Below, piece after piece: positions 7,926 through 15,260 of a DNA stretch of 17,046 bases. The stretch is taken from the NCBI GenBank assembly GCA_025716855.1, contig JAIXMQ010000177.1:1-17046 (forward strand). Reading direction: 5' to 3'. This DNA is from Pilaira anomala. Taxonomy: Eukaryota; Mucoromycota; Mucoromycetes; Mucorales; Mucoraceae. The notes beneath the pieces were generated by a model. It did no database searches. It worked only from the letters and a program-made list of their open reading frames with translations, and was not told where the DNA came from. The position numbers and the translations under genes are program-made. Numbering within the stretch: the stretch's first letter is position 1; each line of letters begins with the position of its first letter.

Positions 7926-8867
7926 ACTCAAAGTTTAAAAGCAATTATTAAAGATGAAAGTATGAAGAAGACGATTAAAGAAATTCGTGATATGAAGAAA
8001 CCGGAGATAAATACACAAAAAAGATAGTACATCTCCGAGTGTATGTATAATTTTTGACGATAACAACAAGAAAGAGATAATATAGTCATTTTTACCTGGA
8101 TTGATCCAAATGAGAAAACCAGTGAGAAGGGTTTTCTCATCAAACTGCATGGATCAATTATGGAAAGCCGAGACACAGATATGGTAGTATAAGCGTATTC
8201 CTGCCAATTTACTTTACGAGCATACTTCTTTTTAAACAATTTTGACTAACAATAATTCATTTTTTTTGCTATAGGGGGGGAAGGGGAGACACTAAGCCCA
8301 AAGAGTGTATATATAAAAAAAAAACCGGTTTTAATTGCCAGGATTGGTTTGAGAACTACCACTAAACACATGCAAGCACAATGATCTTAGTTCAGTTGTT
8401 GAATATGCCAACAAGCCTGCTGGACGATCAAAGTATTGCAAAGACAAGCTAAAATTAATATCATCAGGTCAGCATGTAAAAAGATGCAAATCCTAATGTT
8501 AAGGCTATGTCTTTAATGCTAGTAAAAGAAGGCTTAGAAGGTGAATTTTTCGAACTTCCTGTTGCTGATGATGACTGGCCTTTAGTTCAAAAGATTGATG
8601 ACGTTGACGTTCACCAGATAGCATTGAATCAATGAAGGATGGAGACATTGCTTGGTATCTTAAATCCCTGACTGTTTTTAAGGTATGTTAAAAAACAGTG
8701 TATTTTTTACTTCATATTTTCATGTAGGATCATTGTTTGGGTTTAAAAAATAAGACGTGGTGAAAAATGAAAAACATCACAATAAAAGTAATAAGCAGTA
8801 CGAACCCAGTTTGAACCTGTCAGGAAGAAATATTTGATGATGATGATGATGATGATGACGATACATG
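7926..8867 (+). pseudogene. Decayed multi-exon gene with possible PARP-type zinc-finger remnant
   Basis: Several coding-looking pieces share the plus strand and are separated by plausible introns. Piece 1 (7926-8040) reads LKAIIKDESMKKTIKEIRDM and is broken by TAG at 8025-8027. A 45-base intron GTATGT...TAG (8041-8085) joins it in frame to FIFTWIDPNEKTSEKGFL (8086-8189). A second intron may follow, with GACTAAC and a T-run before TATAG at 8273. Piece 3 (about 8392-8455) reads VVEYANKPAGRSKYCKDKL. This resembles the first half of a PARP-type zinc finger (EYA...GRSxCxxCKxKI), but the second Cys/His pair is not visible. Piece 4 reads FFELPVADDDWPLVQKIDDVD, then after a frame change DSIESMKDGDIAWYLKSL, followed by GTATGT. 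A last piece ends EEIFDDDDDDDDDT and TGA at 8865-8867. At least three frame breaks remain. It is either a dying gene or a real gene damaged by indel errors. The PARP-finger link is tentative. Confidence 0.4.
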
Positions 8868-9375
8868 ATTCTTCTTTTATCTAGTTTTTAATGTAATGTA
8901 ATAGAGGGTTTCATTTTTAACTTATCCCACTTTTGGGTAAACAATTTTTTTTTTTTTTTGCACCACCAAATCATTTTTACAGTTGATTTGATCGAAATAA
9001 GCTACCATACAGTTTTAGCGTAAAAAGAATAAAAGGAGAGTGAGTATGGTGATGTAATTTCATAAGAAGATGACAATAAGAAAACTATTTGGTCAAGAAC
9101 ACATGTTTCTTTTGCCACAAGAAATAGTATATTAAAAATCAGCCGAAATAGTTACGGGATTACCAGTGGAGTTTAGGTGCCGAGATTTTTTTTTTTTGAT
9201 TTGAGAAATAACTAGTATATACAGAATATTAACTCACTTTATTTCTATTACATACGTCTGAATTTTGGTCATTGTATAGATGATTCATACTATATTCTGT
9301 TTAATGACGCATTTTACAATAATAATAATACGAAAAAAATGAATTTATTTTTATGGTAGATACAAAAATATTTTA
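8868..9375. other. Intergenic, no gene seen
   Basis: AT-rich sequence with T-runs near 8946 and 9187 and AATAATAATA near 9320. I find no reading frame with coding character and no RNA gene. Confidence 0.6.
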
Positions 9376-9624
9376 TTAGCCGGAACTGCCTTTGCTACTA
9401 CCACCTGTGATTTCAAAACCTTTTTTCGCCATTGCAACCTTTTCATTTTTCTAATTATAATGATAATTAAATAGTTATGACTTTAATAATGATAATAATA
9501 ATAATAAAGTGGCTACCAGTTGTTTATGGTTCTTTTTTTCTTTCCTTCTTTTCTGCTTTTGTCTTGGGTCGATTCTTATCGACTTTTGGGTCATATCTTT
9601 ATTACTTGTGTGTTTTTTTGGCAT
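9376..9624 (-). CDS. Small lysine-rich protein, 60 residues, two exons
   Basis: Gene model built from splice sites. Exon 1 is 9624-9517 (36 codons), intron 9516-9451 (GTAGCC...TAG, containing an ATT-repeat), exon 2 9450-9376 (24 codons and TAA). Both junctions are phase 0, and the joined product reads from MPKKHTSNKDM through a Lys/Arg-rich middle to KNEKVAMAKKGFEITGG and a Gly/Ser tail. I do not recognise the family. The composition suggests a nucleolar, nucleic-acid-binding or ribosome-associated small protein, which is inference only. Doubts: the donor GTAGCC is not the usual GTAAGT/GTATGT. An alternative frame of exon 1 (VDKNRPKTKAEKKE) also looks coding, so an indel near 9583 is possible. 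It lies about 0.5 kb downstream of the decayed gene. Confidence 0.45.
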
Positions 9625-10830
9625 TGTTTATTGAATAAAATGAAATATTAAAGAAAATGAGTTGTGATCTTATTTTTATATAACTTTACTTTGAACATGG
9701 GTTTGTTTTAACAAGTTTTTTGCATAAAAATGAATTTCATATCAATGTATTTTATGCAACCCGATGCAATCAGTTCAAAAAAAGAAATAATATGTGTGTC
9801 ATGCTTTTTAACTATAAAAAGTCAGTTGAAAAACGCATCAATGTTCGATCTAAGATAATACTGCAAAAAAAAAAAAAAAAACAAGAAGGTGGCTGTAGTA
9901 GATCCCGAATACAACGTTAGCATTTAAAGGAGTCAATTTCGAATGTTATGTGAATAACGTGATTTTTTTTTTTTACTGATTTGACGTTAATTAAAAAAAG
10001 GAATAGTATTTTGACAAGGCACTAAAAAAAAAAAAAAAAAGTCTCGGTCTGTCCAGACCCTAGAGTTTTTTTTTTTTTTTTTTTTTTTGTTTGTTCAGCA
10101 TTCAAACTCTTATAAGGTTGAGGCAAGGGTTCCAAGTTCTGTGTCACTGCATAAAACTAAGAAACGAAGTTTATGCTTTTATTATTAAATGTAAGGTCAG
10201 TTTGTGCCACTCAATATCGACTCTTCTTAAATTGGTAAGAAACAATTCATCATCAATGAGAGAGAGTGAGTGTGAGAATGAGAGTGAGTGTGAGTGAGTG
10301 AGTGAGTGAGTGAGTGAAAGTGGGTGAGTGAGCGAGTGAGTGAGTGAGTGAGCGAGTGAGTGAGTGAGTGGGAATTCATATCACTGCATTGTACTCTTTT
10401 GTTTGTAGCTATATAATAATATGTGCACTGTTTACATTATACAGTTATAAATTTTACTAGCATGTAACGCTATTTTTGACGAAAACGACAGGTTTTACGT
10501 TGATCCGCACCCTCGCCCCCTTTTTTTTATAAATAATGTTGCACTGATAAATTAAAAAAGAAATTTGATTCACTTGGCAACATATTTTTTTTTTTTTTTT
10601 TATCTTGGCATGGGACAAAAAAAAAAAAAAGATAGAGAAAAAAAAGAAACTTGATGATGATGATGTTGATGATGATGAATAATGTGATGAGCTCAGTAGT
10701 AAAATCAAATTTCAATCCAGGCCTTTTTTTTAATAATGTATCCAAAAAAAAAAAAAAACGTGTCCAGACCTGGTTATAAGCCAATGAAAAGAGAGAAAGT
10801 GTGTAAATGTTTGCGATGAAAAAAGAAAAA
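9625..10830. other. Intergenic, homopolymers and repeats only
   Basis: Homopolymer runs occur near 9864, 9963, 10024, 10067, 10586, 10617 and 10743. The ten bases TGTCCAGACC occur twice (near 10050 and 10762), in both cases next to long A/T runs. A GATGATGATG-type run is near 10653-10678. No open frame here has coding character; those that exist are short and run through poly-A/T. Confidence 0.6.
10259..10371. repeat. (GAGT)n tetranucleotide microsatellite
   Basis: About 110 bases of GAGT/GTGA repeats with scattered single-base variants (GAGC, GGGT, GAAA), strand-biased G without C. It begins as a mixed GAGAGTGAGTGTGAGAATGAG stretch and becomes regular from about 10288. No coding frame uses it convincingly. 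Confidence 0.9.
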
Positions 10831-11263
10831 GCGGATTTACTCTCGGTCCCTTCGGGCTGTTATTTTTCCACTAAAATTTCTTTTTGGGCCTTCGGATCTA
10901 TCTTTACCACGATGACGTTCCCTTAATTATCCGAACTTTCCGCAGCAAAAAGAAAGAGAAAGAGAAAAAAAAAAGTGATTGAGACAAGACTTTTCTCTTG
11001 TAGGTTGATATTTTTGATGTTGAATAAGTGTTTCTCTTTAGAAATATAAAGTAATACATTGTAAAGCGGTTAAAATGAATAATAAATAGAATGATGAAGG
11101 TTGCGGGTGTATAAATCAGATTATTAAGGGTCGGCTTTTTTGAGTACTCTTTACCAAATTAGGGTTTGTGCGTGGTCATCCTTTATAAAAAAAAAAAAAA
11201 GAAGCGAAATAAAATTTCTTTATTTACATTTCTTTTTCTTTCTTTATTTATTAAACTATCATC
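10831..11263 (+). promoter_or_regulatory. Upstream region of the Hal4-type kinase, with paired CGG triplets
   Basis: Just upstream of the kinase, a GC-richer island (10831-10945) stands out from the AT-rich surroundings. CGG-N6-CGG occurs at 10844-10855 and CCG-N6-CCG at 10931-10942, which is the same arrangement on the other strand. A further CGG is at about 10832, CCTTCGGA at about 10889 and TGACGT at about 10913. CGG repeats of this kind are the typical target of Zn2Cys6 fungal regulators. The 40 bases before the ATG are a CT-rich tract (CTTTTTCTTTCTTTA) usual for fungal leaders. Binding is inferred, not shown. Confidence 0.4.
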
Positions 11264-12935
11264 ATGAGCACACATTCTATTATAATTGACTCTAGTCATT
11301 TAAATGATAATAACGATAATGGATTTGCTGATAAATTATACAATGTTGATTTTCATTCACCCGCCAAAATCTTTCAAAATAAGCATGCAATTCATCAATT
11401 TGAAAATGTAACTCCAGATGCATCTATACCTGGTACACCTTCTTTATTACCTCAACATAATCGATATGATTATGGTTCAGATACCTCATCTAATGGTTAT
11501 CCATCTCCTTCTTTACCACCTACTGCAGTACATACTCCACCTTCATTATCACCTCAAAATAGTGATCCAACAAATACAGTTGAATCAAGCTCTCATTCAT
11601 TACCTGGTAGACCTAATACGCCTTCTCAATTTGTTTTCAAGAGACCCACTTATAACAAAGAATATAAAAATACCCATTTTCATCATCTTGAAAAAAAAGA
11701 TACCATCTTTCATGATTTAAAAAGATTTTTCAAGCCTCAGAAAAATAAAAAGAAGAATCAAGACAAATTAAATCATCATTCTTCCTTGACTTCACTTAAT
11801 AATTCAAGTGAAATTTCATTTGGAAACGAATTTAACCGAGGCCTTGAAGGCAAATACGGCAAATGGGGTAAAGTTTGTTTATATGTATATATATATATTC
11901 ATTGTACTAAATAAAAATCATTTAGGCCGCTTCGTTGGGAAAGGAGCTGGTGGCTCGGTGCGTTTAATTCGTCGTAGCTCAGACAATAAAACATTCGCAG
12001 TCAAACAATTTAGAAAACGTTCACCCAATGAACCAGAAAAAGAATACGTTAAAAAGGTGACAGCAGAATTTTGTATTGGTTCTACTTTACATCATGTAAA
12101 TATTATTGAAACATTGGATATTATTCAAGAAGGAACAAATTTTTATGAAATTATGGAATTTGCACCCAATGATTTATTTAATATAGTCATGAGTGGTAAA
12201 ATGTCACGTGAAGAAGTCAATTGTTGTTGGAGACAATTATTAAATGGACTTGAATACATGCAACAAATGGGTTTAGCCCATAGAGATTTAAAACTTGATA
12301 ATATGGTATTAGATGAAAGAGGTATTGTCAAGATTATCGATTTTGGTTGTGCTGTCGTCAACAAATATCCACATGAACATAAAGTACATAAAAGTAAAGG
12401 TATCTGTGGTTCAGATCCTTATATAGCTCCTGAACAATTTACTGAGCCTGATTATGATGCTCGTCTCACTGATCTTTGGTCTTGTGCTATCGTCTTCATC
12501 TGTATGTCAATTCGTCGTTTCCCTTGGCGTTTACCTCGTCCTGAAAGAGATCAATCTTACAAGAATTTCATTACGCCTTCTTCTCTTGGTGCTGATAAAT
12601 TATTTAAAATGTTACCTCGTGAATCAAGATCTATCATCAGTCGTATCTTGACTCCAAATCCTGATAACCGTTGTACTTTAACTGATGTATTAAATGATGA
12701 TTGGGTCAAATCTATTCCAATGTGTACTACTCAACATCCTCAGTTAGAGCATACGCATCATCTCTTGGTTGAACCTCGTCCTGAAGTAAAACAATCTTGT
12801 AATGTTACCGTATTAGATATAGCTCCTCCTTCTTCTTCTGAAGATTCTTCTGATCCTGCCACTGCTTCTACTCTAACTAATCCTGAACCAAAGAAAAAGA
12901 GACATCATCTTTTAAAGTCACCTAAAAAACATTAG
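11264..12935 (+). CDS. Hal4/Sat4-type serine/threonine protein kinase
   Basis: Member of the fungal Npr1/Hal4-Hal5 kinase group. Its members regulate cation and nutrient transporters at the plasma membrane (in yeast Hal4/Sat4 and Hal5 stabilise Trk potassium uptake). Exons are 11264-11867 and 11926-12935, intron GTAAAG...TAG; joined length is 537 residues. Residues 1-195 are disordered, rich in Ser, Pro and Asn with many possible phosphorylation sites (GTPSL, TPPSLSP), then a basic [11 protein letters not shown] stretch. The kinase domain begins at [19 protein letters not shown] (Gly loop about 206-213). Catalytic Lys is 228 (AVKQF), HRDLKLDN 320-327, DFG 340-342, and GSDPYIAPE closes the activation segment near 371. 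[19 protein letters not shown] is characteristic of this group. The intron falls exactly before the Gly loop. The C-terminus ends in Ser/Asp/Pro-rich and then Lys/His-rich residues. All catalytic residues are present, so activity is expected. Hal5, Npr1 and Ptk relatives are the alternatives. Confidence 0.92.
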
Positions 12936-13003
12936 AGATCTATTTTATTTTTATTTTTTTCACATACATTTTGTACATAGTTATTCCGCATACACACTCT
13001 TGT

Positions 13004-13108
13004 TAAATAAATCTTTTTCTTAAATAAATCTTTTTCTTGAATAACTCTTTTTCTTGAATAACTCTTTTTCTTGAATAACTCTTTTTTTTCTTAAATAAAT
13101 CTCTTTTA
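13004..13108. repeat. 17-bp tandem repeat carrying poly(A) signals
   Basis: Six head-to-tail units: two of TAAATAAATCTTTTTCT, two of TGAATAACTCTTTTTCT, one of the second type with three extra T, and one variant of the first type (TAAATAAATCTCTTTTA). The first unit type contains AATAAA, the canonical poly(A) signal on the plus strand. The array lies 68 bases after the kinase stop and 4 bases from the Fmp46-like stop, so it probably forms the 3' end signal of the kinase transcript and overlaps the 3' UTR of its convergent neighbour. Confidence 0.85.
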
Positions 13109-13111
13109 TTA

Positions 13112-13501
13112 TTACTTTCTTTCATTAATTAATTTTTCAATGGCTTCTAAAGGACCGGTAACAGCAGTACCCTTCTCCCAATCAACCACAATAGGACATT
13201 TAAGTAAATCAGGCTTCTGTTTCAATACCTGAAATGCATCTTGAGCATTCCCAATGTCTTTATCGTTCACCAACATATCTTTCCAAGGAGTTGGACTCTT
13301 TAAAAAGCTTGCAATCTGCTTTAGTTGCGTATCCGTCGGTATTTGATCATGTTCTTCCATAATATCAATACGATACTTTTCTTCTCCGCTTGCATTCTTT
13401 TGTTTCTGTTGTAAAAGTGCAAGTGCTGCTCTACTTTGATCTGACTTTACGTTATGAAATAACGTAAGAATGGGTAATGAACGAGGTGGACGAAATGACA
13501 T
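13112..13501 (-). CDS. Fmp46-like mitochondrial thioredoxin-fold protein (DUF1687)
   Basis: Single exon of 129 residues, close to the yeast Fmp46 length (133). It starts with LPILTLFHNVKSDQSRAALALL, the family's first strand and helix. In the middle come EHDQIPTDTQLKQIASFL and a loop with WKDML. It ends with KCPIVVDWEKGTAVTGP and a last helix, which is the conserved (R/K)P(I/V)VVDW.xG.A..G signature of DUF1687. The family is annotated as putative redox proteins of mitochondria; the biochemical role is not established. No CxxC pair is present, and the only Cys (in LLKCPIVV) is near the C-terminus, so a classic dithiol mechanism is unlikely here. The start ATG follows a short CT-rich tract on the sense strand. 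The gene converges on the kinase. Confidence 0.85.
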   Translation of the reverse strand: MSFRPPRSLPILTLFHNVKSDQSRAALALLQQKQKNASGEEKYRIDIMEEHDQIPTDTQLKQIASFLKSPTPWKDMLVNDKDIGNAQDAFQVLKQKPDLLKCPIVVDWEKGTAVTGPLEAIEKLINERK

Positions 13502-14307
13502 TATTGTTACTTTAATAAAGAGAGAAGAGAAGAGAATCCCGCTTCTTTTTTTTTTATTTTTTATTATTTATTCACCTATACGTCATTTTTTGTCCCAGTT
13601 GACTGTTTCTTACGCGGCTAAACCTTACCAATGCATGTGAACAGACTATTACCAAGAGAAAAAGCATAAAAGACCCTTCTTCTAAAAAAGAATAGTATTT
13701 ATAAAAGTTAGAAAAAGAGTTTTTTTTTTTTTTTTTTTTTCATTTAAAAATGGATCATTTCTTCTGTATTTTTCAAGTTTATTTATCATTACCATGACAA
13801 CGGGAATTTCTTGATAGAATAGTAACATCTTATTCCTGACCACATAGATGCTTTAATAATATCAACTCTTTTTGTTATACTGTTTTAATAAAGAAATTAT
13901 CAGCAGTTTTTATATATATATATATAAATTTTTCTGTAAGCTCTTTCATAATGTATGCTGTTGAGAGCCTTTTGCAACACAACGATATCAATAGTGACCA
14001 GAACAGTGGTACTCAGCTTTTTCTAATAATTTTTTTACCTCGTTTTATTTCTCCCCTTTCTAACAAAAAAGTGATGTATGTGCGCACATAAAAAAAAATA
14101 TATCGGGTGGTCTTTTAAGAAATATTATGAATGGAGTACAACAAAGAGATTCCACTTGCTTCATTAAAAAGAGAGAAACGATCATCGTTACACTACATTA
14201 CTCCCCCCTTTTTGTTAATCAACAAGGTATTTATGTTTTTCAAAAAAAAAACAAAATTTTTTTTTTTTTTTTATTATTATATCATTTTTTTTTATATATA
14301 TTATATT
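13502..14307. other. Intergenic, no gene seen
   Basis: Contains the upstream region of the Fmp46-like gene (CT-rich on its sense strand near 13510-13540), a T22 run near 13719-13740, (AT)n at 13912-13926 and T-runs near 14259-14290. The open frames around 14127-14423 cross poly-A/T tracts and look like chance. Confidence 0.6.
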
Positions 14308-14876
14308 TCAAGGAAATAACGGGAAATCACCAAAGTCTAAATCGGCATCATCATTATCATCAGAAGGAGATAGAGAAGGAGAAGGTGGAGGAGAGGATAA
14401 GAATCTTGTGGGAGATTGAATAAAATGATCAAATTCATCAAATATTTCGTAATCTTGTAGTAAGAGAGACGAATTAGATGATGATGATTGATAATTAGTT
14501 GAAGTAGTAGTAGAAGTAGTAGTTAGAGAAGGAACAGGACCAAAAAAAGGATCATCCTGTTCTTGTTGTTGAATAGATTCTTGTTGTTGTGCGTTGTTGT
14601 GATTGGAAGAAGGTTTTTGGTAAGGTTGATAACGACGAGGAGGAGGCTGACGACGACGATTTATTAAATCCAAATTATTTGGTTTTTCTTGCTTTAATAT
14701 CCTTTGGTTGTTGGATAACAAGAGAGAGGATCTTTCCTCATGGCCAAGATTTTGTTCATCTGGGCAATGGGTATATGGGTTTGCAATTGAGCGTTGTTCA
14801 TAGTAAAGGTATTCATTATTTAGGTTTTTAGTTGTTGATACTCTTAACACTTGTTTAGATGTAATGTTCTTTCTTT
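14308..14876 (-). CDS. Unrecognised low-complexity protein, 5' end unresolved
   Basis: A frame open for about 188 codons, ending at 14308. It has no in-frame ATG. It is open back to a TAA at about 14876-14878 and reads KNITSKQVLRVSTTKNLNNEYLYYEQ, so either an upstream exon joins at the AAG near 14875 or the consensus has an indel. Visible parts in order: ERSSLLLSNNQRILKQEK; a basic-Pro stretch (RRRQPPPRRYQPYQKP); a Gln-rich run; a Thr/Ser run; and an acidic C-terminus with SPPPSPSLSPSDD and DLDFGDFPLFP. The acid-aromatic end resembles an activation or adaptor-binding peptide, which is inference. The first ATG on this strand (14816) opens a different frame, MNTFTMNNAQLQTHIPIAQMN and 20 more residues, then stops. 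That frame also looks coding, so a frameshift near 14700-14720 is an alternative. A TATAAAAAA is at 15085-15077 upstream. Confidence 0.5.
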
Positions 14877-15260
14877 AGACTGGCCCTTTTCTTATTTAAA
14901 AAAGGGTCAACTCTGGGGTTGGCTTGGGTTTTGAAAAGTACAAGTAATGTAAATGTGTTTAATGGTGAAATTGTAAACAATTATTTATTCACCAATTTTT
15001 TTTTTTCTCCAAAATAAAAAAAAAAAAAAAAAAGAAAAAGAAAGAAGAAATGATTTTTTCTTTTAAAATCCCCCCGTTTTTTATAGCTCAACTTTTTGTA
15101 TTGTAAAAATATACATCTTTTAATACAATTATTTTGGAAATAGTGATCTTATAAAAAAGAAAAAAAAAATCCCCACACTTATCATATTAAAAAAAAAAAC
15201 ATAGCTTTTTTTATCTAAAAATCAGTAGAAATCCGAAAATATAATAATAGATTTTTATTT
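14877..15260. other. Region between the low-complexity gene and the GH5 gene
   Basis: On the minus strand TATAAAAAA (15085-15077) is followed by a long CT/T-rich tract (about 15056-14996), the arrangement seen before starts elsewhere in the window. It therefore probably serves the gene to its left. The side nearest the GH5 stop is A/T runs and would hold that gene's 3' UTR. No ATG lies on the minus strand between about 15060 and 14817, which is the reason the 5' end of the neighbour is unresolved. Confidence 0.5.

Noticed and set aside
7928..8239. 103-codon minus-strand frame with hydrophobic stretches, possible small membrane protein
   Set aside because: The plus strand of the same DNA has better coding character with a phase-correct intron; the hydrophobic look is the antisense of Lys-rich codons.
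10091..10297. Open frame ending in Ser-Glu repeats
   Set aside because: The end is translation of the GAGT microsatellite and the front has no family character.
10259..10371. CRISPR-like or telomere-like repeat
   Set aside because: The unit is 4 bases with no spacers, and it does not match a fungal telomere unit such as TTAGGG; it is a simple microsatellite.
14589..14831. 80-codon plus-strand frame
   Set aside because: It is the antisense shadow of the low-complexity gene; its acidic run is the complement of CGT/CAG codons.
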